This document shows positions 15,484 to 22,906 of a DNA stretch of 30,113 nt, one piece after another. Source of the DNA: JBILCM01 sp044353165. Lineage in GTDB: Bacteria; Bacillota; Bacilli; Paenibacillales; YIM-B00363. A model generated the notes under the pieces. It was not told the DNA's origin, made no database searches, and was given only the letters and a program-made list of their open reading frames with translations. Every line of letters begins with the position of its first letter. Position 1 is the first letter of the stretch. A program made the position numbers and the translations under genes. The stretch covers positions 1 to 30,113 of the forward strand of contig JBILCM010000026.1 in the NCBI GenBank assembly GCA_044353165.1. Reading direction: 5' to 3'.

Positions 15484-16938
15484 TTATGTATCTTGTAACC
15501 GCTTGGCTTTCTCTAGAATACGACGAATATCTTCTTCGCTCGCCGCTTTCTTGCTTTGGCGCTGTGGTGACGCGACTTGCGGTTTCATGAACTTGGATTG
15601 CTCTTTCCGCTCTGTTGTTCTATTCATTCCACGCTGTACTTTCGCAGAATCTTGAGTCCCATTGCGAACTTGTTCGGCCTTGCGAAAATGTGCCACAGCT
15701 TGTTCGAACGTGCGAATGTGTTTTCCAACAACATTCGCAGCGATAGCATCTAAATATTTAGGAGACCAATCCAACGCATTCTTGCGTACATAATGGATTA
15801 ATACATTGATGACCTCATCCGGCAAATGATAATCAAGATGCATCTTCAAGAAAGCTTCTCGCACAACGAGGGGCACAGAAGCCGGACGAAAATGAATCTT
15901 CAACAATTGATCATATGAAGCATTCACAAGCAGCGAATTATATTGCCTTGCATTGCAATCATTCAAGAAAGTTTCAGGTACCTCAAGCCAGTATTTTTCA
16001 TCCGATTCGCGTTCATCCAAAGGCATCTTATTGTTGTCGGATGATATGGCTTGAACCTCGCGCTTACGTTCTCTAGGAGACTGATCTTCTTCTCGCCTGG
16101 AAATTTGGCGGCGAATTTCAACCGCTCGCGTTTGAAACCGTTCCACATGGAAGTCTCCGTTCGATAAAAACATATCCCCTTCGTCAAGTAAAGAAACTGT
16201 TTCTTTCAAAGTAAGTTCATATTTGCCGGCCCAATAGTTCAATTGTGTTACTAGACCATTGTCTGATAGCATGTTCTCAAGAAATTTGCGATTCACAGAA
16301 GATTTGGGGAATCTACGCAGTAATTCGTTCGGCATAAATCCACCGTGATTGAATGCATCAGCGGAATTCAAACGGACTGGCGTTGTCGTTGCAGGCATAG
16401 GATGGATAAGTCGAAATTGTTCCTGGAATGATACAGAAATAACTTCACGATGAATAATTTTGTATTTTGTTTTTTCAGTAATAAAAGATTGGCGAAGTTG
16501 TTCTGCTGCAGCTGATCCCATTCTCTCTTGAAACATCAGCCATAAATAGTGTGATGAAAACAGAATATGCGGCAAAACTGGAGCGAGTAGATCAAATTCA
16601 TAAATGATTACATCGTGTTCATCCGTAATCCTTGATGTTCGCAACAAACCTACAGCTTCGAGCTGGGAAGTATCATCCATAAGCTGTTTTCGCCCATTCT
16701 CATTGGGTTGCATGCCGCATGCCAGAAAAAGCATTGACAATGAACCAGGTTTGCTCGATCCAACCATTTCGGCAGGCAGTTGCGAACACATTGTCATATA
16801 CAAAGCGATTGACGAGGATCCGATCAGGGGTTGATAAAGTGTCGTGAGTATGCGGCGATCGAGCGAGCTTAAGCCGAACTCGCGAACGACGATAAAACGA
16901 TGATGGTCCGTCAATTGCAGCAAATTCAATAGCTTCAA
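15484..16938 (-). CDS. dnaB: Replication initiation and membrane attachment protein DnaB
   Basis: This Gram-positive DnaB (not the helicase) has 484 residues. The N-terminal winged-helix part contains LDRRILTTLYQPLIGS. A central DnaB/DnaD C-terminal-like domain is near 320-420, with NALDWSPKYLDAIAANV close to the YxxxIxxxW-type DNA-binding helix. A charged, low-complexity linker precedes it, and a Lys/Arg-rich tail follows. It assists DnaI in loading the helicase with DnaD. The frame is open to a TTG at 16965 that overlaps the hydrolase stop. I prefer the TTG at 16938, because GGGGG is 8 bases before it; the ATG nearby is out of frame. The start is uncertain by a few codons. Confidence 0.9.
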   Translation of the reverse strand: MKLLNLLQLTDHHRFIVVREFGLSSLDRRILTTLYQPLIGSSSIALYMTMCSQLPAEMVGSSKPGSLSMLFLACGMQPNENGRKQLMDDTSQLEAVGLLRTSRITDEHDVIIYEFDLLAPVLPHILFSSHYLWLMFQERMGSAAAEQLRQSFITEKTKYKIIHREVISVSFQEQFRLIHPMPATTTPVRLNSADAFNHGGFMPNELLRRFPKSSVNRKFLENMLSDNGLVTQLNYWAGKYELTLKETVSLLDEGDMFLSNGDFHVERFQTRAVEIRRQISRREEDQSPRERKREVQAISSDNNKMPLDERESDEKYWLEVPETFLNDCNARQYNSLLVNASYDQLLKIHFRPASVPLVVREAFLKMHLDYHLPDEVINVLIHYVRKNALDWSPKYLDAIAANVVGKHIRTFEQAVAHFRKAEQVRNGTQDSAKVQRGMNRTTERKEQSKFMKPQVASPQRQSKKAASEEDIRRILEKAKRLQDT

Positions 16939-16961
16939 GCATCGTTCCCCCTGCACAGTTT

Positions 16962-17756
16962 TCAACTTTTCTTAGATTGTATCATACTTTCGATATTCAT
17001 GACCCATTGACTTACGTGAGCGTGCAACAGTTCTGGCGCTTTTGTTGGAATGCTATGGCTAACTCCTGGTATATGGATGTGCGAAGTTTTAGGTAATTTT
17101 TGCTGGAGTAAATCGCTATATTTTTGAAATCGAACGTCGTTCATTCCTGAAACAAGTAAGATAGGTGATTGAATGGATTGCAGGCGATCCGTGCACGAGT
17201 ATGCTGCGCTTGCATCGTAATATTGTCGCCAGTTATTTACGTCGCCTTGCATTGCTTCGTAATAGAGATTATGGAACGTTTCACGCCGATCAGCATTCCC
17301 TGCGGCAATGCATAGCGCTAGTGTAGTTTTCATTCCTGCTGTAGCCAAGAAAGACGCGACATGAATTTGGCTGCGCGCGATCCAATCGCCCATCTCAGAC
17401 ATACCGCCAATAAGTATTGCACCTCGAAATCGATTTTCATGCGTTAATAACGCTTCAAGTGCAACGCCGGCGCCCGTGGAGTAACCGCATAAATAGGCGT
17501 GCTTGATGTCAAGAAAATCTAAAAGCCCGATGATGTCTTGTACGATTAATGAATAAGTTAAAGTTGCTGGAGAAGCAGGGCTAAATCCATGCCCTCGAAT
17601 ATCAAAAGTAATAACACGAAACATGTCTGAGAGCTGTACTTCTTGATATCGAAAAATTGCTCGATTGAGCAGAGGGGGGTGGATGAATACAATCGGAATT
17701 CCGCTCCCTTGCACATGATAATGAAGGGTCGTTCCTTGAATAGATGTTTTTGGCAT
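16962..17756 (-). CDS. Alpha/beta hydrolase
   Basis: This 264-residue alpha/beta-hydrolase fold protein has the nucleophile elbow GYSTGAG (catalytic Ser), an acid in GMNDVRF and a His in GVSHSIP, giving a Ser-Asp-His triad. The oxyanion HPPLLNR motif is near 26-32. It has no signal peptide and is cytosolic. GGAGG is 9 bases before the ATG. The substrate (ester, epoxide or peptide) is not evident. It is directly upstream of dnaB with a 23-base gap to the preferred start, and probably heads that operon. A functional link to replication is not implied. Confidence 0.9.
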   Translation of the reverse strand: MPKTSIQGTTLHYHVQGSGIPIVFIHPPLLNRAIFRYQEVQLSDMFRVITFDIRGHGFSPASPATLTYSLIVQDIIGLLDFLDIKHAYLCGYSTGAGVALEALLTHENRFRGAILIGGMSEMGDWIARSQIHVASFLATAGMKTTLALCIAAGNADRRETFHNLYYEAMQGDVNNWRQYYDASAAYSCTDRLQSIQSPILLVSGMNDVRFQKYSDLLQQKLPKTSHIHIPGVSHSIPTKAPELLHAHVSQWVMNIESMIQSKKS

Positions 17757-17778
17757 GATGATGAACCTCCCAACGGCA

Positions 17779-17815
17779 GCATCGTAAAGAACTCATTTCC
17801 TCACAATTACGATGC
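17779..17815. repeat. Inverted repeat in the hydrolase leader
   Basis: GCATCGTAA (17779-17787) pairs with TTACGATGC (17807-17815) over a 19-base spacer, directly before the ribosome binding site of the hydrolase-dnaB-dnaI operon. There is no U-tract on either side, so it is not a simple terminator for yuiB upstream. It could be an operator or a leader hairpin. Confidence 0.45.
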
Positions 17816-17849
17816 CCCGTAGAGAAAGGGCCATACAAGACACATATTG

Positions 17850-18146
17850 TTAAAACATCCTAAAACCCTTATTTCGCAAAACTTTGATCGTCCAACCGCT
17901 TACATATGCGCCAAACAATCCACCAAAGACAGCCAAGCCATCCACAATTCCATATTGACTTATATTTCCCCAAAAATTATCGGAATTCCACTCGAAATAT
18001 ATAAATAATCCGATTATTAAGATGAAGTATCCATAAATTGGAAACCAAGTCGTCTTTAACAACATATTTAAGATGAATCCAACTCCAAAAATAAGTACAA
18101 ATGCCAACACTGTAATTACAAGGACTTGAAATATATTTGTTACCAT
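17850..18146 (-). CDS. yuiB: YuiB-like small membrane protein
   Basis: This 98-residue protein has three hydrophobic segments (about 5-28, 36-52, 68-90). GVGFILNMLLKTTW is close to B. subtilis YuiB. The function of the family is not established. In B. subtilis yuiB lies near the NDH-2 gene yumB and yumC; here both are within 3 kb, so the association is retained across genera. AAGGAGG is 13 bases before the ATG, slightly long. A promoter lies at 18195-18223. The gene is divergent from hemQ. Confidence 0.85.
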   Translation of the reverse strand: MVTNIFQVLVITVLAFVLIFGVGFILNMLLKTTWFPIYGYFILIIGLFIYFEWNSDNFWGNISQYGIVDGLAVFGGLFGAYVSGWTIKVLRNKGFRMF

Positions 18147-18194
18147 AAGGCAACCGAACCCTCCTTAACAACCCTAACAACGTCATATGATTTA

Positions 18195-18223
18195 AGTTTA
18201 CCCGGACAGCCCCGCTTCGTCAA
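18195..18223 (-). promoter_or_regulatory. Promoter of yuiB
   Basis: The minus strand has TTGACG (18218-18223), a 17-base spacer and TAAACT (18195-18200), upstream of the yuiB ribosome binding site. Confidence 0.55.
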
Positions 18224-18242
18224 ACTGACCTTGGACGTCTAT

Positions 18243-18271
18243 TTGCCCGATCTTCATCAATCCAGTAAGAT
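18243..18271 (+). promoter_or_regulatory. Promoter of hemQ
   Basis: TTGCCC (18243-18248), a 17-base spacer and TAAGAT (18266-18271) lie about 50 bases before the hemQ start. It diverges from the yuiB promoter. Confidence 0.5.
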
Positions 18272-18321
18272 AGGAAGAGCACAACCTGTAATGAATTTAA
18301 TATAGCAAGGAGTGAACATGA

Positions 18322-19068
18322 ATGACTGAAGCAGCCTTAACATTGGACGGTTGGTATGCTTTACATGATTTTCGGCATATCGATTGGACAAAATGGAAGG
18401 CGTTATCACCCCCACAACGCCAACGTGCATACGACGAACTTCAAGCATTCGTATTGGAGAGTAGGACCGCAGATGTGGTGAAAACCGGAAGTTTCGCATT
18501 ATATTCTGTTGTGGGCCAGAAAGCTGATTTCGTATTTATTCATCTTCGAGAAACACTTGAAGAATTGAATGCTTTAGAAACACAATTTCAACACACATCT
18601 TTTGCAGATGTAGTGGTGCCTGCTTATTCATATGTTTCCGTAGTAGAATTGAGTAATTATGCTACTAAAACAGGATCAGACCCATTGGAAAATCCAGAAA
18701 TTGTTGCCCGTTTGAAGCCAGCATTGCCCCAAGCGAAATACGTATGCTTTTATCCGATGAACAAACGGCGAGAAAGTTCTGACAATTGGTATATGTTGTC
18801 CATGGAAGATCGTCGGAATATGATGCGCAGTCACGGTATGATCGGTCGGAATTACGCTGGTAAAGTGAAGCAAATCATTACAGGATCGGTCGGTTTCGAC
18901 GACTGGGAATGGGGAGTTACCTTATTTTCCGATGATGCTCTTCAATTTAAAAAGTTGGTGTATGAAATGCGTTTTGACGAAGTTTCTGCTCGTTTTGGCG
19001 AATTTGGACAATTTTATGTGGGCCATCGATTGGAACTTGACGCGTTCGCAAAAATGCTTGGTCTATAG
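18322..19068 (+). CDS. hemQ: Coproheme decarboxylase (HemQ/ChdC)
   Basis: This 248-residue protein of the chlorite-dismutase superfamily converts Fe-coproporphyrin III to heme b by oxidative decarboxylation with hydrogen peroxide. This is the last step of the Gram-positive coproporphyrin pathway. Tyr144 in FYPMNKRR and His171 in MRSHGMIGR correspond to the catalytic Tyr and proximal His of characterised homologues, and their 27-residue spacing fits. The C-terminal block (SVGFDDWEWGVTLFSDD, EVSARFGEFG) is highly conserved. AAGGAG is 9 bases before the ATG. The gene is monocistronic with a strong terminator. It is divergent from yuiB and supplies heme to SdhC and, via CtaA, heme a. Confidence 0.96.
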   Translation: MTEAALTLDGWYALHDFRHIDWTKWKALSPPQRQRAYDELQAFVLESRTADVVKTGSFALYSVVGQKADFVFIHLRETLEELNALETQFQHTSFADVVVPAYSYVSVVELSNYATKTGSDPLENPEIVARLKPALPQAKYVCFYPMNKRRESSDNWYMLSMEDRRNMMRSHGMIGRNYAGKVKQIITGSVGFDDWEWGVTLFSDDALQFKKLVYEMRFDEVSARFGEFGQFYVGHRLELDAFAKMLGL

Positions 19069-19081
19069 CCTAGAATCATCG

Positions 19082-19125
19082 AACCAAAGAAACGCCAATA
19101 TGATATTGGCGTTTCTTTGGTTTTT
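19082..19125 (+). terminator. Strong terminator after hemQ
   Basis: Twenty-base perfect arms (19082-19101 and 19103-19122) and a T5 tract lie 14 bases after the hemQ stop. The convergent minus-strand gene ends at 19143, so the hairpin may also protect that 3' end. Confidence 0.94.
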
Positions 19126-19142
19126 GCATATAATTAGTTATC

Positions 19143-19400
19143 TCAATCGTTTTCTTCAATGTCTTCTATTGATTGTCTGTCACGCAAGTAAGCTTCTGTC
19201 ATGCGATCACGTTCTCTTCCCTTGTCCTTAAGCCGTTCGATCGCAGGTTGAACCAACCGATCAACTTCCTTCTGAACGATGTATGCGAGATCGTATCGTT
19301 GATTTTGTTCCAAATATTGGCCCACATCAATAAGTCCGTTGTAACGATCTAACTCGTCTCTTGTTAACAGTCCGCGAACTTGAACACTGCAATGGCGCAT
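19143..19400 (-). CDS. Unrecognised 85-residue protein, coupled to NDH-2
   Basis: I do not recognise this family. The protein is soluble and mostly helical. It begins MRHCSVQVRGLLTRDELDRY, then has VGQYLEQNQRYDLAYIVQKE and a highly charged C-terminal half (RLKDKGRERDRMTEAYLRD) ending in acidic EDIEEND. It has no membrane segment, one Cys, and no known motif. The ATG is 3 bases after the stop of the NADH dehydrogenase gene. No ribosome binding site lies at normal distance, which suggests translational coupling and near-equal amounts of both proteins. A role as a partner or regulator of NDH-2 is inferred from this position only. Confidence 0.75.
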   Translation of the reverse strand: MRHCSVQVRGLLTRDELDRYNGLIDVGQYLEQNQRYDLAYIVQKEVDRLVQPAIERLKDKGRERDRMTEAYLRDRQSIEDIEEND

Positions 19401-19403
19401 AAA

Positions 19404-20597
19404 TTAGCGAAAATATCCTTTCCTTAGAACGAGCGAAATTCCACCAATGATGTATAAATACCGTAAATCAATCAGCTTCTTAATTATTGAAGCCAAACTC
19501 CCTTTTACTTTCCGATGGAAAACAATCCCAATTGCTTCACCTTTGCCTAATGAAGCCACGGTGCCTTTATTTTCAAACTTGAACGTTCTCAAATTGGAAG
19601 CACGAATAGATGATACTAAGTTGTAAGCTAATAAATCAGCTTGTTGAAGTGCCATCTGTGCAGTGGGCGGGTAGGGTTTGCCTTCATCGTTAAGCACAAT
19701 GGAGCAATCTCCAATGACAAAAACATCCTCATGATTAGGTACTCGTAAATAGGCATCTACTTTTATTCGACCACGGGTTGTCTCGAATCCAGCCTTCTCC
19801 ATCAGCTGATTACCTCGAACCCCACCTGTCCATATCACGGTCGTTGTTTTTATAATTTCCCCGTCTGCAAGAATAATTTGTTCTGGGTGACATTCCTTAA
19901 GCGCAGTTCCGATTCGAAAAGTAACACCTTTCTTGCGAAGCACTTCCATTCCGTATTGAACAAGCTCAGGATCAAAACCAGGAAGTGCACTTGGTGCAGC
20001 TTCAACATTATAAATTTTTACAAGGTTCGGATCGACGTCAAATTCGCGACACAACTTTGGGATACGATCTGCTAACTCACCAATAAATTCGATTCCAGTA
20101 AATCCAGCACCGCCAACAACAAAAGTTAAATAATCCATTCGATGCGGTTCTTTCTTAAACTTAGCAAACTGATATTCAATGTGTTCTCGGATCAGTCGCG
20201 AACTGTTTATGCTTCGGATAAACATGGCATGTTCCTTCAAACCAGGAATACCGAACGTTTCAGGTTCTCCCCCAAGACCAACAACCAGATAATCATAGGA
20301 AAGCGAGCCATCTTCGAGAATAATTTTTTTCTCGTGAGGACGTATTTGCAGTACGGTCGATTTTACAAAATCTATCTTAAACTCGTCAATTAACTTCAGT
20401 ATATTCACTTTGGCATTCTGTGGATTATCCGTTCCGGCCGCCGGCATGTGCAGGTGTGTCGTGATATAGTGATAATCATGCTTGTTCACTAAGGTAACGT
20501 CTGCTTCGTTGTAGTTCAACTCTTTCTGCAGACGAAGCGCAGTGACAATCCCCCCATACCCTGCACCGAGGATGACAATGCGTGGAATTCTACTCAT
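19404..20597 (-). CDS. ndh: Type II NADH dehydrogenase (NDH-2)
   Basis: This 397-residue FAD enzyme passes electrons from NADH to menaquinone without pumping protons. The first Rossmann motif is VILGAGYGGIVTALRL (FAD). The second, VVGGAGFTGIEFIGELADR, binds NADH. VIGDCSIVLNDEGKPYPPTAQ is the conserved C-terminal FAD/quinone-site block. The end (KGSLASIIKKLIDLRYLYIIGG) is amphipathic and fits peripheral membrane binding. It is closest to B. subtilis YumB in layout. The ATG at 20597 has AAGGA at 9 bases; a TTG at 20606 is less likely. A Rex-like operator lies 30 bases upstream. The 85-residue gene follows at once. Confidence 0.93.
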   Translation of the reverse strand: MSRIPRIVILGAGYGGIVTALRLQKELNYNEADVTLVNKHDYHYITTHLHMPAAGTDNPQNAKVNILKLIDEFKIDFVKSTVLQIRPHEKKIILEDGSLSYDYLVVGLGGEPETFGIPGLKEHAMFIRSINSSRLIREHIEYQFAKFKKEPHRMDYLTFVVGGAGFTGIEFIGELADRIPKLCREFDVDPNLVKIYNVEAAPSALPGFDPELVQYGMEVLRKKGVTFRIGTALKECHPEQIILADGEIIKTTTVIWTGGVRGNQLMEKAGFETTRGRIKVDAYLRVPNHEDVFVIGDCSIVLNDEGKPYPPTAQMALQQADLLAYNLVSSIRASNLRTFKFENKGTVASLGKGEAIGIVFHRKVKGSLASIIKKLIDLRYLYIIGGISLVLRKGYFR

Positions 20598-20627
20598 GCT
20601 CTCCAATCCTTCCGTTCACTAAGTAGT

Positions 20628-20645
20628 TTGTGAAAATTTACACAA
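20628..20645. promoter_or_regulatory. Rex-like operator before ndh
   Basis: TTGTGAAAATTTACACAA matches the Rex consensus TTGTGAA-N4-TTCACAA at all but one of 14 defined positions. It lies 31-48 bases before the ndh start codon, downstream of the predicted promoter. Bound Rex would block elongation or early initiation until NADH rises. Rex control of ndh is established in B. subtilis; here it is inferred. Confidence 0.72.
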
Positions 20646-20684
20646 AGTCTGTCGAATGAAACAAACACAATAAACAGACTTTAA

Positions 20685-20714
20685 AATATATGCTGTGATT
20701 AAATGTGCAATCAA
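20685..20714 (-). promoter_or_regulatory. Predicted ndh promoter
   Basis: On the minus strand TTGATT (20709-20714), an 18-base spacer and TATATT (20685-20690) give a start near 20678. A 9-bp inverted repeat (AAAGTCTGT at 20644-20652, ACAGACTTT at 20674-20682) spans the start region and touches the Rex-like site. Confidence 0.45.
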
Positions 20715-20775
20715 ACTCCCAATATAATGCCATGTTTTCACAAAAAATTCAAGTCTAAAAATTTCGAAACAGGGT

Positions 20776-20804
20776 TTCATTCTATAGAACTATAAGTGTA
20801 TAAT
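20776..20804 (+). promoter_or_regulatory. Predicted yumC promoter
   Basis: A consensus TATAAT (20799-20804) with a weak TTCATT (20776-20781) 17 bases upstream precedes yumC. A palindrome TTCTATAGAA sits in the spacer. Confidence 0.45.
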
Positions 20805-20837
20805 GGTATTAATATTATTTATTACTGTCCGGAGGTG

Positions 20838-20855
20838 CTTGTGGATTGTCACAAG
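20838..20855 (+). promoter_or_regulatory. Inverted repeat over the yumC start codon
   Basis: CTTGTG (20838-20843) pairs with CACAAG (20850-20855), with GATTGT as the loop. The TTG start codon sits in that loop and the ribosome binding site GGAGGTG just upstream. It may limit translation. The arms resemble Rex half-sites but are 2 bases too close. Confidence 0.4.
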
Positions 20856-21850
20856 AAAGTAAGAATGGTGAGATCGTTGATATTGCTGTAATTGGTGGGG
20901 GCCCTGCAGGTTTATTTGCAGCGTTCTATGCAGGTATGCGACAAGCAAGTTGTAAGATTATCGAAAGCATGCCCCAACTTGGCGGCCAATTATCTGCATT
21001 GTATCCTGAGAAATTCATTTATGATGTTGCAGGTTTTCCGAAAGTGCGTGCGCAGGAGCTGGTTGATAATTTGCTCCAACAGTTGAATCATTTCCCCATC
21101 GAAAAATGTCTTTCAGAGAAAGTAACAAAACTGACCAAACAAGCTGAACGTCACTTCATTATCGAAACGACGAAAGCTAGGCATGAAGCTAAATCGATTA
21201 TAATTACAGCTGGTGTTGGGGCTTTCGAGCCGAGGAAACTTGAACTTCCTGAAGCACCGCTTTACGAGGGAAATAATCTGCATTATTTTGTTCAAAATCT
21301 TGAACAATTTAGAGGTCGCAAGGTGTTAATTAGTGGCGGCGGGGATTCTGCAGTTGACTGGGCCCTCATGTTAGAACCTATTGCGGAGAAAGTGACTTTA
21401 ATTCATCGCCGCGATAAATTTCGAGCACATGAACACAGTGTTGAATTGCTGATGAAATCTAAAGTTGAATTACTTACACCTAAGGAAATCATTGCACTTC
21501 AAGGGAAAGATGGAACAATTACATCTGCTACAATCAAAGATTTAAAGACGGAAGCCGAAGTGACCTTGATGGTCGATGATGTCATTGTAAATTATGGTTT
21601 TATTTCCTCCCTTGGACCCATCGCGGAGTGGGGTTTTGAAATTCGTGATGGATCCATTATCGTTGATTCACGTATGGAAACATCCATACCAGGCATTTTT
21701 GCAGCCGGAGACATTACGACATATGCCGGTAAGCTAAAGCTGATTGCTGTAGGTTTTGGTGAAGCACCTACGGCTATCAATAATGCTAAAGTTTATATTG
21801 ATCCAACAGCCAAACTTTCGCCGGGACATAGCAGCAACATGAAATTTTAG
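20846..21850 (+). CDS. yumC: Ferredoxin/flavodoxin-NADP reductase, thioredoxin reductase-like type
   Basis: This 334-residue FAD flavoprotein resembles B. subtilis YumC. It has GGGPAGLFAAFYAGMR (FAD), then ISGGGDSAVDWAL (NADPH), and IFAAGDITTYAGKLKLI (C-terminal FAD block). It lacks the CxxC of thioredoxin reductases, so it reduces ferredoxin or flavodoxin, not a disulfide. The only start with a good ribosome binding site (GGAGGTG, 9 bases) is a TTG at 20846. It is divergent from ndh and close to Fe-S assembly genes, which fits supply of electrons to cluster assembly; this last point is inference. Confidence 0.95.
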   Translation: MSQESKNGEIVDIAVIGGGPAGLFAAFYAGMRQASCKIIESMPQLGGQLSALYPEKFIYDVAGFPKVRAQELVDNLLQQLNHFPIEKCLSEKVTKLTKQAERHFIIETTKARHEAKSIIITAGVGAFEPRKLELPEAPLYEGNNLHYFVQNLEQFRGRKVLISGGGDSAVDWALMLEPIAEKVTLIHRRDKFRAHEHSVELLMKSKVELLTPKEIIALQGKDGTITSATIKDLKTEAEVTLMVDDVIVNYGFISSLGPIAEWGFEIRDGSIIVDSRMETSIPGIFAAGDITTYAGKLKLIAVGFGEAPTAINNAKVYIDPTAKLSPGHSSNMKF

Positions 21851-21860
21851 TTTCAATAAG

Positions 21861-21909
21861 CAAAGCACCTTCTTGACGGCTTAAGTAAAGCCTCAATGAA
21901 GGTGCTTTG
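21861..21909. terminator. Shared hairpin between yumC and yutM
   Basis: A long two-part stem lies between two convergent genes. CAAAGCACCTTC pairs with its complement, and inner TTGA and GGCTT pair with TCAA and AAGCC. U-tracts are short on both sides, so termination efficiency is uncertain. Confidence 0.75.
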
Positions 21910-21920
21910 TTCAATCCCTG

Positions 21921-22274
21921 TTAACATTCGCTTGGAACGCCTGCTTCTTCTCTCGTTCGGAATGATGTCCCGCAACCACAAGTTGCTATTGCATTCGGAT
22001 TATTGAGTGTAAACCCGCCTCCCATGGCAGATTCTTTATAATCAATCTCCAAACCATGCAAATATTTTACGCTATCTGCTTCCATAACGATGTTCAAACC
22101 TTTAAGTTGCAACGTATTGTCGTTATCTTGAATTTCATCGTCAATCCCCAAACCGTAAGTGAACCCACTGCAACCTCCAGTTTTCACTGCAAGGCGAAGG
22201 TATCCGTTCGTACTTCCGTCTGCACTCATTAACTGTTTGATTTTCTCGGCAGCCATGTCAGAAATGTTGATCAT
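21921..22274 (-). CDS. yutM: A-type iron-sulfur carrier (HesB/IscA-like)
   Basis: This 117-residue protein has the three conserved Cys of A-type carriers: one in GGCSGFTYGL, and the pair in TCGCGTSF near the end. MGGGFTLNNPNA is also typical. Such proteins take Fe-S clusters from scaffolds and hand them to targets. Length and the C-terminus match B. subtilis YutM. The ATG at 22274 is chosen because GGGAGG is 10 bases or less upstream; the longer frame to 22292 runs through the promoter. It follows yuzB on the same strand. Confidence 0.93.
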   Translation of the reverse strand: MINISDMAAEKIKQLMSADGSTNGYLRLAVKTGGCSGFTYGLGIDDEIQDNDNTLQLKGLNIVMEADSVKYLHGLEIDYKESAMGGGFTLNNPNAIATCGCGTSFRTREEAGVPSEC

Positions 22275-22297
22275 TGTGAGCACCTCCCTCACTAAAT

Positions 22298-22328
22298 ATT
22301 ATACACTTCAATCCGGATCCAATGTCAA
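22298..22328 (-). promoter_or_regulatory. Possible internal promoter of yutM
   Basis: The minus strand has a consensus TTGACA (22323-22328) within the last codons of yuzB and TATAAT (22298-22303) after it. The spacer is 19 bases, longer than optimal. Confidence 0.4.
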
Positions 22329-22574
22329 ATCCGCATACGGATCATTTTCTTCAATAGCCCATTTTTCTAAAATCTTTTCGTAAAGTATTTCTGGATTTGT
22401 TGCACTCACCAGATCACCATCAACGAACACGAATGGCTCCATGTAGCACTGTCCGCAGTTTCCAAGACATCCATATTCGACCGTATCTACGTCTTGTTGG
22501 GATTCGAACCGCAACATGATGCGGTCCGTCCCATGCGAAGCATTATTTGTGCAAAACTCTAAAATTTTATGCAT
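22308..22574 (-). CDS. yuzB: YuzB-like DUF1450 protein
   Basis: This 88-residue protein has a thioredoxin-like ferredoxin layout: Cys8 in ILEFCTNN and a cluster EYGCLGNCGQC. Similar small proteins with four Cys may bind a metal or Fe-S cluster, but the family function is unknown. GGAG lies 8 bases before the ATG. It is divergent from yutI, with the two coding regions only 68 bases apart, and is upstream of yutM. This repeats the B. subtilis yuzB-yutM-yutI neighbourhood. The acidic tail (ENDPYADLTLDPD) is longer than I recall for YuzB. Confidence 0.88.
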   Translation of the reverse strand: MHKILEFCTNNASHGTDRIMLRFESQQDVDTVEYGCLGNCGQCYMEPFVFVDGDLVSATNPEILYEKILEKWAIEENDPYADLTLDPD

Positions 22575-22588
22575 TCGTGATTCTCCAT

Positions 22589-22617
22589 TTCACTATTAAG
22601 TCGGTTTGTAATATAAT
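22589..22617 (+). promoter_or_regulatory. Promoter of yutI
   Basis: TTCACT (22589-22594), a 17-base spacer and a consensus TATAAT (22612-22617) precede AAAGGAG and the yutI start. Confidence 0.55.
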
Positions 22618-22642
22618 AAGGGATGAAAGGAGCGGATTATTC

Positions 22643-22888
22643 ATGACAACCAACACAGAGAACAGCATGTACGATAGCGTCCTTGAAGTGCTTGACAAGC
22701 TTCGACCATTCCTGCAACGCGATGGGGGCGATGTGGAATTGGTTGACGTAGAGGATGGTATCGTCAAACTAAAACTGATTGGCGCCTGCGGCAGTTGTCC
22801 CAGTTCTACCATCACATTGAAAGCTGGAATTGAACGTGCGCTAATGGAAGAAATCGAGGAAGTTAAAGAAGTCGTTCAAGTATTTTAA
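22643..22888 (+). CDS. yutI: NifU-like iron-sulfur scaffold domain protein
   Basis: This 81-residue protein consists only of the NifU C-terminal (Nfu) domain. RDGGDVELVDVEDGIVKLKL is followed by GACGSCPSS, whose CxxC binds a transient Fe-S cluster at a dimer interface. It matches B. subtilis YutI closely. The ATG at 22643 with AAAGGAG upstream is preferred over a longer frame from 22547 that reads through yuzB antisense and the promoter. It is monocistronic with a terminator. It works with carriers such as YutM in cluster transfer. Confidence 0.95.
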   Translation: MTTNTENSMYDSVLEVLDKLRPFLQRDGGDVELVDVEDGIVKLKLIGACGSCPSSTITLKAGIERALMEEIEEVKEVVQVF

Positions 22889-22906
22889 GCGCATATTGGG
22901 TTGTTG

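Noticed and set aside
20725..20745. Second Rex half-site TTCACAA near 20730
   Set aside because: Only the right half matches; the left half does not fit the consensus.
22547..22642. N-terminal extension of YutI
   Set aside because: The extension reads through the promoter and over the start of yuzB; the ATG at 22643 has a proper ribosome binding site and matches family length.
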